Source of the DNA: Longimicrobiales bacterium
Lineage (GTDB): Bacteria > Gemmatimonadota > Gemmatimonadetes > Longimicrobiales > Gaopeijiaceae
DNA length: 64,000 nt
Direction of reading: 5' to 3'
Assembly: GCA_028279425.1 (NCBI GenBank)
Contig: JANQNV010000028.1
Span: 1-64,000, forward strand
Shown here piece after piece: positions 17,330-24,404 of the stretch (position 1 is its first letter; every line of letters starts with the position of its first letter). The position numbers and the translations under genes were made by a program. The notes beneath the pieces were generated by a model. It saw only the letters and a program-made list of their open reading frames with translations. It was not told the origin of the DNA and searched no databases.

Positions 17330-17430
17330 TCGAGATCATCCACCGGGATGGGATTCGACCAGCTGCAGCGCGCCGGCGGGTGCACGTCGCACGGGACGAA
17401 GCGAACTTCATACTCCGCGGTGGCTCGTCA
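17326..17430 (-). pseudogene. C-terminal fragment of an unidentified upstream gene
   Basis: Thirty-three open codons on the minus strand read EVRFVPCDVHPPARCSWSNP and end in PVDDLE followed by TGA at 17326-17328. That stop overlaps the sulfotransferase GTG. An in-frame stop at 17428-17430 cuts it off upstream. The codon choice looks coding, but I do not recognise the family. The rest of 17431-17535 has no convincing gene. A GGGACACTAG sequence at 17530-17539 resembles the end of the MITE-like element at 37271-37438. Confidence 0.3.
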
Positions 17431-17535
17431 AAGCGCCAGCGGATCGATCCTGGGCGAAGTCCGGCTTCGTGCAACGACAAGGCAGTGTGGATGCTTCGTA
17501 GCCACCTCGAGTGAGGGGACCCTCGGCCCGGGACA

Positions 17536-18147
17536 CTAGGCACCCGGCCAGAACGCCCGTCGGATGTACGCTCCGGCGCTTAGGAGCGCGGCCAGCGCCG
17601 CCACCGCAGAGGCCGGAAGGAGGACCGCCTCCGATACGCCGAGCGTCGCCAGCAGCACCAGCCCCACGACCAGGATGGTGGCCACCCGGCCATGGCGTTC
17701 ATGCTCGAAGCTCACCGGCCTGTCGAGGCGGCGCAGAAGCAGCCAGCCGACCAGAAGCGCGAGATCGCGGAAGAACACCGAGCCAACGAGCCAGAGCGGA
17801 AGCTGCGTGAAGAGCGGCCGCCCCAGGAGAGTGATGGTCACCAGCGCCGCGAACTGCACACTCTTGTCGGCCACGGCGTCGAGGAGCGCGCCGCTCCGCG
17901 ACTGAGCCCCCCACCGACGTGCGAGGTAGCCGTCCAGTATGTCGGAAGTCCCCGCCGCGCCGATGATCCAGAAGGCCGGACTCGCCCACCCAGCAGCCGC
18001 GTCGGCCTGGTCGAGGGCGACCAGTACGAAGGTCGGTACGAGCGCTAGACGGACCACCGACAGCAGATTCGGGATCCGGGCCTGGAGGGCGTTCGGCGAG
18101 GAGGTCGCGGAGACAGGGTGCACGGGGGAAAGAGAGCGGGCCTTCAT
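17536..18147 (-). CDS. CDP-alcohol phosphatidyltransferase family protein
   Basis: A 203-residue membrane enzyme. It has the complete family motif D-G-x2-A-R-x8-G-x3-D-x3-D in ILDGYLARRWGAQSRSGALL plus DAVAD, which binds two metal ions and the CDP-alcohol. Several hydrophobic helices surround it (LVPTFVLVALDQ, FRDLALLVGWLLL, ATILVVGLVLLATLG). It would swap CMP for an alcohol such as glycerol phosphate, inositol phosphate or another lipid head group; PgsA-like is possible but the substrate cannot be read. The ATG at 18147 (MKARSL) is chosen because the conserved NLLSVVRLALVP helix begins about 25 residues later; the open frame continues far upstream as a shadow. It is divergent from the DUF808 gene. 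Confidence 0.85.
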   Translation of the reverse strand: MKARSLSPVHPVSATSSPNALQARIPNLLSVVRLALVPTFVLVALDQADAAAGWASPAFWIIGAAGTSDILDGYLARRWGAQSRSGALLDAVADKSVQFAALVTITLLGRPLFTQLPLWLVGSVFFRDLALLVGWLLLRRLDRPVSFEHERHGRVATILVVGLVLLATLGVSEAVLLPASAVAALAALLSAGAYIRRAFWPGA

Positions 18148-18270
18148 GACCGAGGGCAACACCTCGCCCCGGAAGCCGGCGACGGGTTGTGACGCCGGCA
18201 TTGACGTCGGGGGCGAACGGGCGTCGGTTGATGCCGACCCCGACACCTCCCCCGGAGTGGAACACAGGTC

Positions 18271-19248
18271 ATGAGCGGACTCCTCGCCCTTCTCGACGAC
18301 GTCGCTGCCCTCATGAAGCTGGCGGCGGCCCAGCTCGATGACGTGGCCTACTACGCTGCCAAGGCGGGCTCGAAGACCACGGCCCTGGTCATCGATGACG
18401 GGGCGGTCACGCCGAAGTACGTAGCCGGGCTCCCGGCTGCGCGCGAGGTCCCCATCGTCATGCGGATCGCCCGGGGCTCGCTGTTCAACAAGGTGGTCAT
18501 CCTGCTGCCGGCGGCGCTGCTCCTCTCCGCGTTCGCTCCCTGGGCTCTGACCCCCCTCCTCATGCTCGGCGGAGCGTATCTCTGCTTCGAGGGGGCCGAA
18601 AAGATCGCCCACACCGTGGCCCACCGGGGTGAGGCGAAGAAGAGCGCCCCCCGCACGCTCGATGCCGCCCATCTGGAGGAGAAGCGGGTCAAGGGCGCCA
18701 TCAAGACCGACTTCATTCTCTCGGCCGAGATCACGGCGATCGCCCTCTCGGTCGTGGAGGCCGAGAGCCTTCTCATGCAGGGGGTGGTGCTCCTGCTCGT
18801 CGCGCTCTTCATCACCGCGCTCGTCTACGGGGTCGTGGCGCTCCTCGTCAAGGCCGACGACTTCGGCCTACGCTTGAGTCAGGAGGCCGATACACCGGCC
18901 GTGCGGACCTTCGGACGGGGGCTCGTGAAGGCGATGCCGAAGGTCATGGCGGCGCTGACCGTCGTGGGGACGGGCGCCATGCTGTGGGTGGGCGGCAACA
19001 TCATCTTGCACGGACTGGAGGTCCTCGGCTTCGCCGCCCCCTACGATTGGGTGCACGATGTGGCCCACGGCGCGGCCGAGGCCGTACCCGTGGCCCAGGG
19101 CTTCACCGAGTGGTTCGTGACCGCCTCGCTCGACGGCATCTTCGGGCTGGCCCTGGGCCTGCTCCTGATCCCGGTGGTCACGCATGCCCTCGGCCCGGCG
19201 CTGGCGAAGCTCAAGGGCCGGACGGAGGCGGCGAAGCCCCACGCCTGA
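18271..19248 (+). CDS. DUF808 (YedI-like) membrane protein
   Basis: A 325-residue inner-membrane protein of the DUF808/YedI family. It starts with the family N-terminus MSGLLALLDDVAALMKLAAA. The loop KAGSKTTALVIDDGAVTPKYV and LLMLGGAYLCFEGAEKI (about 96-112) are both strongly typical. About six to eight hydrophobic segments follow. The function of the family is not established. It is a single gene between a divergent phosphatidyltransferase and a convergent VapC, with 20 bases separating the two stops. Confidence 0.9.
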   Translation: MSGLLALLDDVAALMKLAAAQLDDVAYYAAKAGSKTTALVIDDGAVTPKYVAGLPAAREVPIVMRIARGSLFNKVVILLPAALLLSAFAPWALTPLLMLGGAYLCFEGAEKIAHTVAHRGEAKKSAPRTLDAAHLEEKRVKGAIKTDFILSAEITAIALSVVEAESLLMQGVVLLLVALFITALVYGVVALLVKADDFGLRLSQEADTPAVRTFGRGLVKAMPKVMAALTVVGTGAMLWVGGNIILHGLEVLGFAAPYDWVHDVAHGAAEAVPVAQGFTEWFVTASLDGIFGLALGLLLIPVVTHALGPALAKLKGRTEAAKPHA

Positions 19249-19268
19249 TACCGCGGAGACGTCAGGGC

Positions 19269-19685
19269 TCAGCCTGGCGTGAAGTGCTCAACACCCTCCG
19301 CCTCGGCCGCCTTTCGCAACGTGTCGTCGAGGGTTGCGAGGGGAATCCCGTATCGCAGGGCCAGGTCCAGATAGCTCGCGTCGTACGCCGAGAGCTCGCG
19401 TGTGCGGGCGATCCGGAGATTGATCTCGAGAGACCGACTCCGCTCCGCCGGCTCCATCGCGATCGGGAGGGCGAGCAGCAGCCGCACGAAACGCGCGCTC
19501 TCCGCCGGCGTCACGCGACCACGCCGCTCTCCGACGACGAGTGCATTCGCCACCTCGAGAGGCCAGATCGTCGGCACCACGGCGTCAGCCGTGCGGAGGT
19601 GCTCGAGAATGGCGGATGCGTAGTCGCCGCCCTCATCCTCGAAGGCCCAGGCGAGCGCGGTCGACGCGTCCAGGATGAAGTTCAC
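19269..19685 (-). CDS. vapC: VapC-type PIN-domain toxin
   Basis: A 138-residue PIN-domain ribonuclease. The four acidic positions are visible: Asp6 in NFILDAST, Glu44 in WPLEVANAL, Asp99 in AYDASYLDLALR, and the aspartates of ATLDDTLRKA near 117. PIN toxins cut tRNA or rRNA when released from the antitoxin. The gene overlaps the antitoxin stop by four bases (ATGA at 19682-19685), so it is translated after it. The length is standard and nothing suggests inactivation. Confidence 0.92.
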   Translation of the reverse strand: MNFILDASTALAWAFEDEGGDYASAILEHLRTADAVVPTIWPLEVANALVVGERRGRVTPAESARFVRLLLALPIAMEPAERSRSLEINLRIARTRELSAYDASYLDLALRYGIPLATLDDTLRKAAEAEGVEHFTPG

Positions 19686-19942
19686 CGTGGGGCATCCCCG
19701 CTACGTCGTCCACCCTCGATGAGATCTCGGACGGAGAGACCCGGTCCGAGCGTCCGTCCCCGCCCGAACTCGAGCAGTTCCTGAACCGCGTCGGCGGGCG
19801 CCCTCGAGGCCGTGGGGTCGGCTGGCACGAGGTCGGCGATGGGGCGGCCGTTGCGGGTGATGCGAATGCGCTCGCCAGCCTCGACCCGGCGAAGCAGATC
19901 GGCGAGGTGGGTCTTGGCTTCGTACGCGCCGACAGTCGTCAT
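19682..19942 (-). CDS. Phd/YefM-type antitoxin of the VapC toxin
   Basis: An 86-residue Phd-fold antitoxin. The N-terminal DNA-binding part is VGAYEAKTHLADLLRRVEAG, then ERIRITRNGRPIADLVP, the classical Phd/YefM pattern. The C-terminal half (ALVP-type linker, then LLEFGRGRTLGPGLSVRDLI) wraps the toxin active site. It should repress its own promoter through the three tandem palindromes at 19964-19996, 22 bases upstream of the ATG at 19942. Confidence 0.92.
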   Translation of the reverse strand: MTTVGAYEAKTHLADLLRRVEAGERIRITRNGRPIADLVPADPTASRAPADAVQELLEFGRGRTLGPGLSVRDLIEGGRRSGDAPR

Positions 19943-19963
19943 GCGGTGCCCTCTTCGGTGGAA

Positions 19964-19996
19964 TCGACCAGTCGTCGACCAGTCGTCGACCAGTCC
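19964..19996. promoter_or_regulatory. Triple tandem palindrome, operator of the Phd-VapC pair
   Basis: Three head-to-tail 11-bp units TCGACCAGTCG (19964-19974, 19975-19985) and TCGACCAGTCC (19986-19996). The first two units contain the small palindrome CGAC-CA-GTCG; the third has a one-base change in its last position. Spacing equals one helical turn, so several antitoxin dimers could line up on one DNA face. It lies directly upstream of the antitoxin start. Confidence 0.75.
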
Positions 19997-20246
19997 AAGT
20001 GTAGACCTGTGCGTTGGGGAGTGGAAGGGTCCATCTCGCGCTGCCGACGGAGTACGGGCCGATGATCAGGCGTTGCACGAGATCGTCAGGAATCGCCACG
20101 TTAGCCCCCGAGTTCATTCACGCGCGTGCCCGGAAAGGGAGGGAGGGGGGCGCCGGCCTGGCCAGCGACGGCAGCAGACATACGTGGGTGCCACCTCGTG
20201 GCGATCTACTGCCGGCGAGGCGAGACGATGACCCTCCGTGCCCGAC

Positions 20247-21488
20247 CTACTTCCAGTTCTCGATCTGGAGCAGGAAAGCCTGGGGCACCCCGGCGGGAGT
20301 ACTGCCAGCCACGAGTAGGCGCCCACCCTCGGCATCCAGAATGCGTTCGCCGACGGCAAGCCGGAGCACTCCGGCGCGCTGGTCGGCCGGGGACATGAAC
20401 AACCAAGGCCGCAGACCTTCGGACGCCCATACCTCATGCAGCCCCAGCACGAGGTCTTGCCCGTCCGCAAGGACCTGGTCGAATGTCGGCATGCGCTCGG
20501 GAATCGCGAGGGCGAAGCTGGTCTCGATCACCTCTCGATGCTCCCCGGTCGTGGCCCCCGCGAGCGCCGCTGCCCGCGCCGAGTCGACCACGGCGTCCGT
20601 GAGCGGGGCATCGAACGCAGGAAGCCGAACTCGCCTCAGAACCCCTCCGCTTCTGTCGTATTGAAGCACCTCCGTCTGGCCACTGAAGACGACAGACACC
20701 CCTTCTGCGAACAAAGCAGTTCGTCCGCGATAGGCGAAGGGAACGGTCGCCATGATCGGCACTCCGTCGCGAAGGGCTCGCCCCGCCTGGAGGTATGGAA
20801 CCTCGAGAATCTTCGTCGTTCCCGACTCGGTGATGGTAAAGATATCGGCATGGGCTAGACTCACGGCGAAGTCCGAGCCCACGGGCGGGCCCCGATCCGC
20901 CTCGCTGAAAGACATTGCGAAGTACCCGTCGGACCCTTCCCATCTTTCCATCAGCGTGAGGTACGGTCCGTCCGGAGCTGGAGTAGACGTCCGGAATGCA
21001 CCGTCCGAGTCGAAGGTCGTCAGTCGTTGCTGCTGAGAGTCCCAGACCTCCAGTCCACCCGCAAACTCGGCAATACCGTTGACTGTCGCGAACTCGCCGG
21101 GCCCGTTCCCCCGGCGCCCCATCGAATGGCGATGGCTTCCGTCGGGACCATAGACGTGAACCCTACGCGCCTGCATGTCTGTGATGGCGAACCCACCGTC
21201 GGCTAGAATCTCACCGGATCCGATCCGCCCCAGTGCAGACCATTCTGGCCCGTCTGCGTCCCCTATGGTCGCGACGGCTGAAGCCTTCAGCTCGGGGGCA
21301 TCGGCGAGGGATCCGGAGAACGTCACCACGGGGCCGCCCTCCAGGTTTCGGCTCCAGAGTTCGTCGGCCGCCTCGTCAGGCGAAGCACACGACGCAAACA
21401 CCGTCGAGCCACCCACGCAGGCAGCCACCACCCGACGGAAGCCGGTGAGGCTCTTCACGGTCCAACGTCGTTTCCATCGGTTCGCCAC
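20247..21488 (-). CDS. Six-bladed beta-propeller lipoprotein
   Basis: About 413 residues. The N-terminus is basic (MANRWKRRWTVK), then VVAACVGGSTVFASC, a lipoprotein signal with the cysteine near residue 34. The rest is a propeller of the 6-bladed NHL-like kind common in these bacteria: GEILADGGFAITDMQARRVH, then VYGPDGSHRHSMGRRGNGPG (the classic GxGPGEF blade), FDSDGAFR and similar strands. It is predicted to sit in the periplasm or on the outer membrane. Ligands are unknown. I chose GTG at 21488 because GGAG lies six bases upstream; GTG at 21458 is an alternative that also keeps the signal. Confidence 0.78.
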   Translation of the reverse strand: MANRWKRRWTVKSLTGFRRVVAACVGGSTVFASCASPDEAADELWSRNLEGGPVVTFSGSLADAPELKASAVATIGDADGPEWSALGRIGSGEILADGGFAITDMQARRVHVYGPDGSHRHSMGRRGNGPGEFATVNGIAEFAGGLEVWDSQQQRLTTFDSDGAFRTSTPAPDGPYLTLMERWEGSDGYFAMSFSEADRGPPVGSDFAVSLAHADIFTITESGTTKILEVPYLQAGRALRDGVPIMATVPFAYRGRTALFAEGVSVVFSGQTEVLQYDRSGGVLRRVRLPAFDAPLTDAVVDSARAAALAGATTGEHREVIETSFALAIPERMPTFDQVLADGQDLVLGLHEVWASEGLRPWLFMSPADQRAGVLRLAVGERILDAEGGRLLVAGSTPAGVPQAFLLQIENWK

Positions 21489-21739
21489 TGCATTCTCCGG
21501 TTCCAACACATGCCTGGTAGGGGCGGGCTGACTGCGCTTTGCACGTGCGTAGGTAAGGCCTCCATGGAATCCAAGGCAAACCCGATGAACTGCCAACAGG
21601 CGAGGCCGGCACTCCCTCACCCCTGGTCCGCCGACAGCGCCTCCGTCGGCTGGACCGACGTAGCCCGCAGTCCGGGCACCACATCCAGTATGAAGGGCGC
21701 TGGAGACCGTCCCTCGCCGGCGTGAAGGGTGTCCCCGCC

Positions 21740-21757
21740 GATAGCGTCCACGCTATC
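21740..21757. promoter_or_regulatory. Inverted repeat ahead of mntA-hepT
   Basis: GATAGCG-TCCA-CGCTATC: two perfect 7-bp arms with a 4-base spacer, ending seven bases before the ATG at 21765. Because the first gene encodes an HTH domain, this is a natural autoregulatory operator. Its position leaves no room for a normal ribosome-binding site. Confidence 0.65.
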
Positions 21758-21764
21758 ATTGAAT

Positions 21765-22400
21765 ATGGACAGATCCCTTGATCCAGCCGCTCTCGTCCGA
21801 CGGGCCCGCAAGCGGAGCGGTATGAGCCAGCGCGCCCTGGCCGAGCGCGCCGGCACGTCGCAGTCCGTGATCGCGCGGATTGAGCGGGGGCAGAGCAACC
21901 CCACGGTCGGAACTCTAAACCGGCTTCTGAAGGCCACCGGCTACGGGATCGAGACGCGCCTTACACCCAACCCCGACGTGATTCGCTCCCGGGCCGAGGA
22001 CTACTTCGAGCGGGACGCACCCGAGGGCGTCGTGGCCGCTTACCTCTTCGGCAGTACCGCTCGGGGTACGACCCACCGCGAGAGTGACGTGGACATCGGG
22101 GTGCTGCTCGATCGAGCCCGATGCCCCACCCGCCAGGAGCGCTCGTCGCTGCGGACTCGAATGGGCTCCGAGCTCGTCGCCGCACTCGGCCACAACCACG
22201 TGGATCTGGTGATGCTGAACGACGTCCCCCCGGGCCTGGCGAGCCATATCGTTCTCGACGGCATCCTCTTGAGGGCTCGGGACCCGGAGCAGGTGCATGC
22301 CTTCACCCGTGACGTACAGCTTCGCCTCGGCGACCTCCAGCCCTTCCTGCGCCGGACCGCTCGAGTCAAGCGGCGGGCGCTCAGCCGTCGGGTCCCATGA
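21765..22400 (+). CDS. mntA: MntA-type antitoxin: HTH domain fused to MNT nucleotidyltransferase
   Basis: About 211 residues. Residues 5-65 are a Cro/C1-type HTH (RRARKRSGMSQRALAERAGT, SQSVIARIERGQSNPTVGTL). Residues 75-200 are a minimal nucleotidyltransferase with the full G-S-x10-D-x-D motif (FGSTARGTTHRESDVDIGV) and a later Asp in HVDLVMLND. MntA proteins neutralise HepT by adenylylating its active-site tyrosine. The built-in HTH makes this antitoxin a likely repressor of its own operon through 21740-21757. The ATG at 21765 starts right at the HTH; a GTG at 21729 would add 12 residues but reads through the palindrome. It overlaps hepT by four bases. Confidence 0.88.
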   Translation: MDRSLDPAALVRRARKRSGMSQRALAERAGTSQSVIARIERGQSNPTVGTLNRLLKATGYGIETRLTPNPDVIRSRAEDYFERDAPEGVVAAYLFGSTARGTTHRESDVDIGVLLDRARCPTRQERSSLRTRMGSELVAALGHNHVDLVMLNDVPPGLASHIVLDGILLRARDPEQVHAFTRDVQLRLGDLQPFLRRTARVKRRALSRRVP

Positions 22401-22813
22401 CCTTTCTGCTCGAGCGACTGGCCGAACTCCGACGGCATCTGGACCACCTCCGTGAGATCCGCGCGCGGGTCACGGGGCCAGAGGCGCTCGAATCGGACCT
22501 TTCACTCCACAACGACGTCCTCTTCTCGCTCCTCACCGTCGCGCAGGTCGTGATCGACGTCGCAGGAGAGCTCTCGGCGACGGCTGGCCATCGCTTCGAG
22601 GACTACACTACCGCCGTTCGGAACCTGGCGCGGATCGACGGCTTCTCACACGACCTGGTGGACGAACTTGCCCGTCTACCAGGGTTCCGAAACATCCTCG
22701 TCCACGAGTACGTGGGGCTGGACTATGATCTGGTGGTCGAGGCGCTGACCGACCTCGGTCCGGCAGAGGAGTTCCTGGAAACCGTGCTCGCACGCATTCC
22801 TGACGAAGGCTGA
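22397..22813 (+). CDS. hepT: HepT-like (DUF86/HEPN) toxin
   Basis: A 138-residue all-helical HEPN-family ribonuclease. The catalytic R-x4-H-x-Y motif is intact in FRNILVHEYVGLDYDLV (about 104-120), and the tyrosine is the expected adenylylation target of MntA. LHNDVLFSLLTVAQVVIDVA is the usual dimer helix. It is translationally coupled to mntA (ATGA at 22397-22400). The pair is a complete type VII toxin-antitoxin unit. Confidence 0.92.
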   Translation: MTFLLERLAELRRHLDHLREIRARVTGPEALESDLSLHNDVLFSLLTVAQVVIDVAGELSATAGHRFEDYTTAVRNLARIDGFSHDLVDELARLPGFRNILVHEYVGLDYDLVVEALTDLGPAEEFLETVLARIPDEG

Positions 22814-22862
22814 CTCCGGCGGAGCGGCCGATCGTCGAGGCCGCCTCGTGATCGCTTGCGCC

Positions 22863-22882
22863 CGTCCGCCCCGGGGCGGACG
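22863..22882. promoter_or_regulatory. Perfect 20-bp palindrome just before the APC permease
   Basis: CGTCCGCCCCGGGGCGGACG is identical to its own reverse complement. It ends eight bases before the ATG at 22891, where a ribosome-binding site would be expected. It could be a repressor site, the stem of a terminator for mntA-hepT (no T-tract follows), or an mRNA hairpin controlling permease translation. Confidence 0.5.
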
Positions 22883-22890
22883 TTCCCGCG

Positions 22891-24402
22891 ATGCACACCA
22901 CACCCCCCGACTCCACAGCCCCCGGTCCGTCCACTGGCCTGACCCGCCAACTCGGCCTCCTCGGCCTGGCCGCCACGGGCATCTGCTCGATGATGGGCGC
23001 GGCGATCAACATCATTCCCATCATGATCCAGCGGAACGTGCCGGGGATCGGGCCGCACGTCCTCAGCGCGTACCTCTTCGCCGCCGTGCCCGCCCTCTTC
23101 GCAGCGCTGGCCTACGCGATGCTGTCGTCGGCGATGCCGCGCGCGGGCGGCAGCTACGTCTACGCGAGCCGGAGCATCCATCCCTACCTCGGCTTCGTAG
23201 CGAGCTTCAGTCAGTGGTTCGGACTCTCGATCGCCATCGGTGTGGTGTCGTACGTGACCGTCCCCTTCGTGCGCGATGTGGCGGTCACGATGGAATGGAC
23301 GGGGATCGCCGAGACGCTCGAGATCGGATGGGTCCGCCTGTCGCTCTCGCTCGCCTTCCTCTGGGTGTTCGTGGGCGTGAACCTGCGCGGTCTGCAGCTC
23401 TACGAACGCCTGCTTGTGCCCATGATGTTCATGATGTTCGCGCTCGGCGGCGTCGTGATCGTGGCCGGATTCCTCTTCGATCAGGCCGACTTCGCCGCCT
23501 CGGTCCTGGCGCGTGAAGGTGTCCGGGTCCCCGACGTTCAGGCGCCGGGGTTCGAATGGAGTACCTTCCTCGCCGCATCGGCGGTGCTCTTCAGCAGCTT
23601 CATCGGCTTCGACTCGATCGCGCAGGCCGGGGGCGAAGCGAAGAACCCGGGCCGGAATCTCCCGATCGCGATCGGTATCGCGATCCTCTCGGTGGGCTCC
23701 TTCTACCTGCTGTTCACCGCCGCGATGTACCACGCGGTGCCGTGGGCCTTCATCGCCGAGCGGGCGCAGGACCAGGACCTCACCGCGCCCGGGCTGTTGG
23801 GCTACCTGCTCTCCCCCTCGTGGACCGTCCTCATCGTCGCGGGCGCCGCGATCGCGCTGATCAACGATCTGCCCGCGATGCTCCTCGCCGTCTCGCGTCT
23901 GATGTTCGCGTGGGCGGAAGACGGAATCTTCCCGAAGGCGGTCGCGCAGGTGCACCCGAGGCGCCATACGCCGCACGTAGCGATCATCCTGAGCGGCTCC
24001 ATGGCGACGGTAGGTATCCTCGGCAGTCACTGGGCCGGTGACTTCTTCCTCGGCGTCGACATCCTGGTGACGTCGATGCTCGTGAACTTCCTGGTGATGT
24101 GTCTCTCCGTGCTGATGCTTCCACTCCGGAATCCCGAGATCGCGAACGACGTGCGGGTCCTGCCCAATCGGCGGCTACAGGTGCCCGTAGCCGCCTCGGG
24201 TGTCCTCCTCCTCGGGCTCTTCCTCGTGGTGCACGTCGCGAAGGATCTCCGCGCCGACCTGGGCGGCTGGTACTTCCACTCCACCTGGATCTGGCTCGGC
24301 GTCATGGCGCTGGCGACCACGATCTACCTGTACGAGGTCGGCAAGCTCAAGAAGAGTGGGGTCGACCTCGACACCCGCTTCCGCACCCTCCCACCGGAGT
24401 AG
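22891..24402 (+). CDS. APC-family amino acid/polyamine permease
   Basis: A 503-residue secondary transporter with about twelve membrane helices. The N-terminal helix GLLGLAATGICSMMGAAINI carries the APC substrate-binding unwound segment. AMPRAGGSYVYASRSI (about 86-101) is the strongly conserved APC loop. FIGFDSIAQAGGEAKNPGRN (helix 6 to 7 region) and the later NDLPAMLLAVSRLMFAWAED are also family marks. It should import an amino acid or amine with protons. It is followed after two bases by the aldo/keto reductase-RidA gene, so the pair likely imports and then detoxifies or degrades the same amine. Confidence 0.92.
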   Translation: MHTTPPDSTAPGPSTGLTRQLGLLGLAATGICSMMGAAINIIPIMIQRNVPGIGPHVLSAYLFAAVPALFAALAYAMLSSAMPRAGGSYVYASRSIHPYLGFVASFSQWFGLSIAIGVVSYVTVPFVRDVAVTMEWTGIAETLEIGWVRLSLSLAFLWVFVGVNLRGLQLYERLLVPMMFMMFALGGVVIVAGFLFDQADFAASVLAREGVRVPDVQAPGFEWSTFLAASAVLFSSFIGFDSIAQAGGEAKNPGRNLPIAIGIAILSVGSFYLLFTAAMYHAVPWAFIAERAQDQDLTAPGLLGYLLSPSWTVLIVAGAAIALINDLPAMLLAVSRLMFAWAEDGIFPKAVAQVHPRRHTPHVAIILSGSMATVGILGSHWAGDFFLGVDILVTSMLVNFLVMCLSVLMLPLRNPEIANDVRVLPNRRLQVPVAASGVLLLGLFLVVHVAKDLRADLGGWYFHSTWIWLGVMALATTIYLYEVGKLKKSGVDLDTRFRTLPPE

Positions 24403-24404
24403 GC

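Noticed and set aside
19970-20117. Minus-strand frame beginning MNSGANVAIPDDLVQRLIIG upstream of the antitoxin
   Set aside because: The first 40 codons look protein-like, but the frame runs into the antitoxin gene out of frame and covers its operator; no start signal or family supports it.
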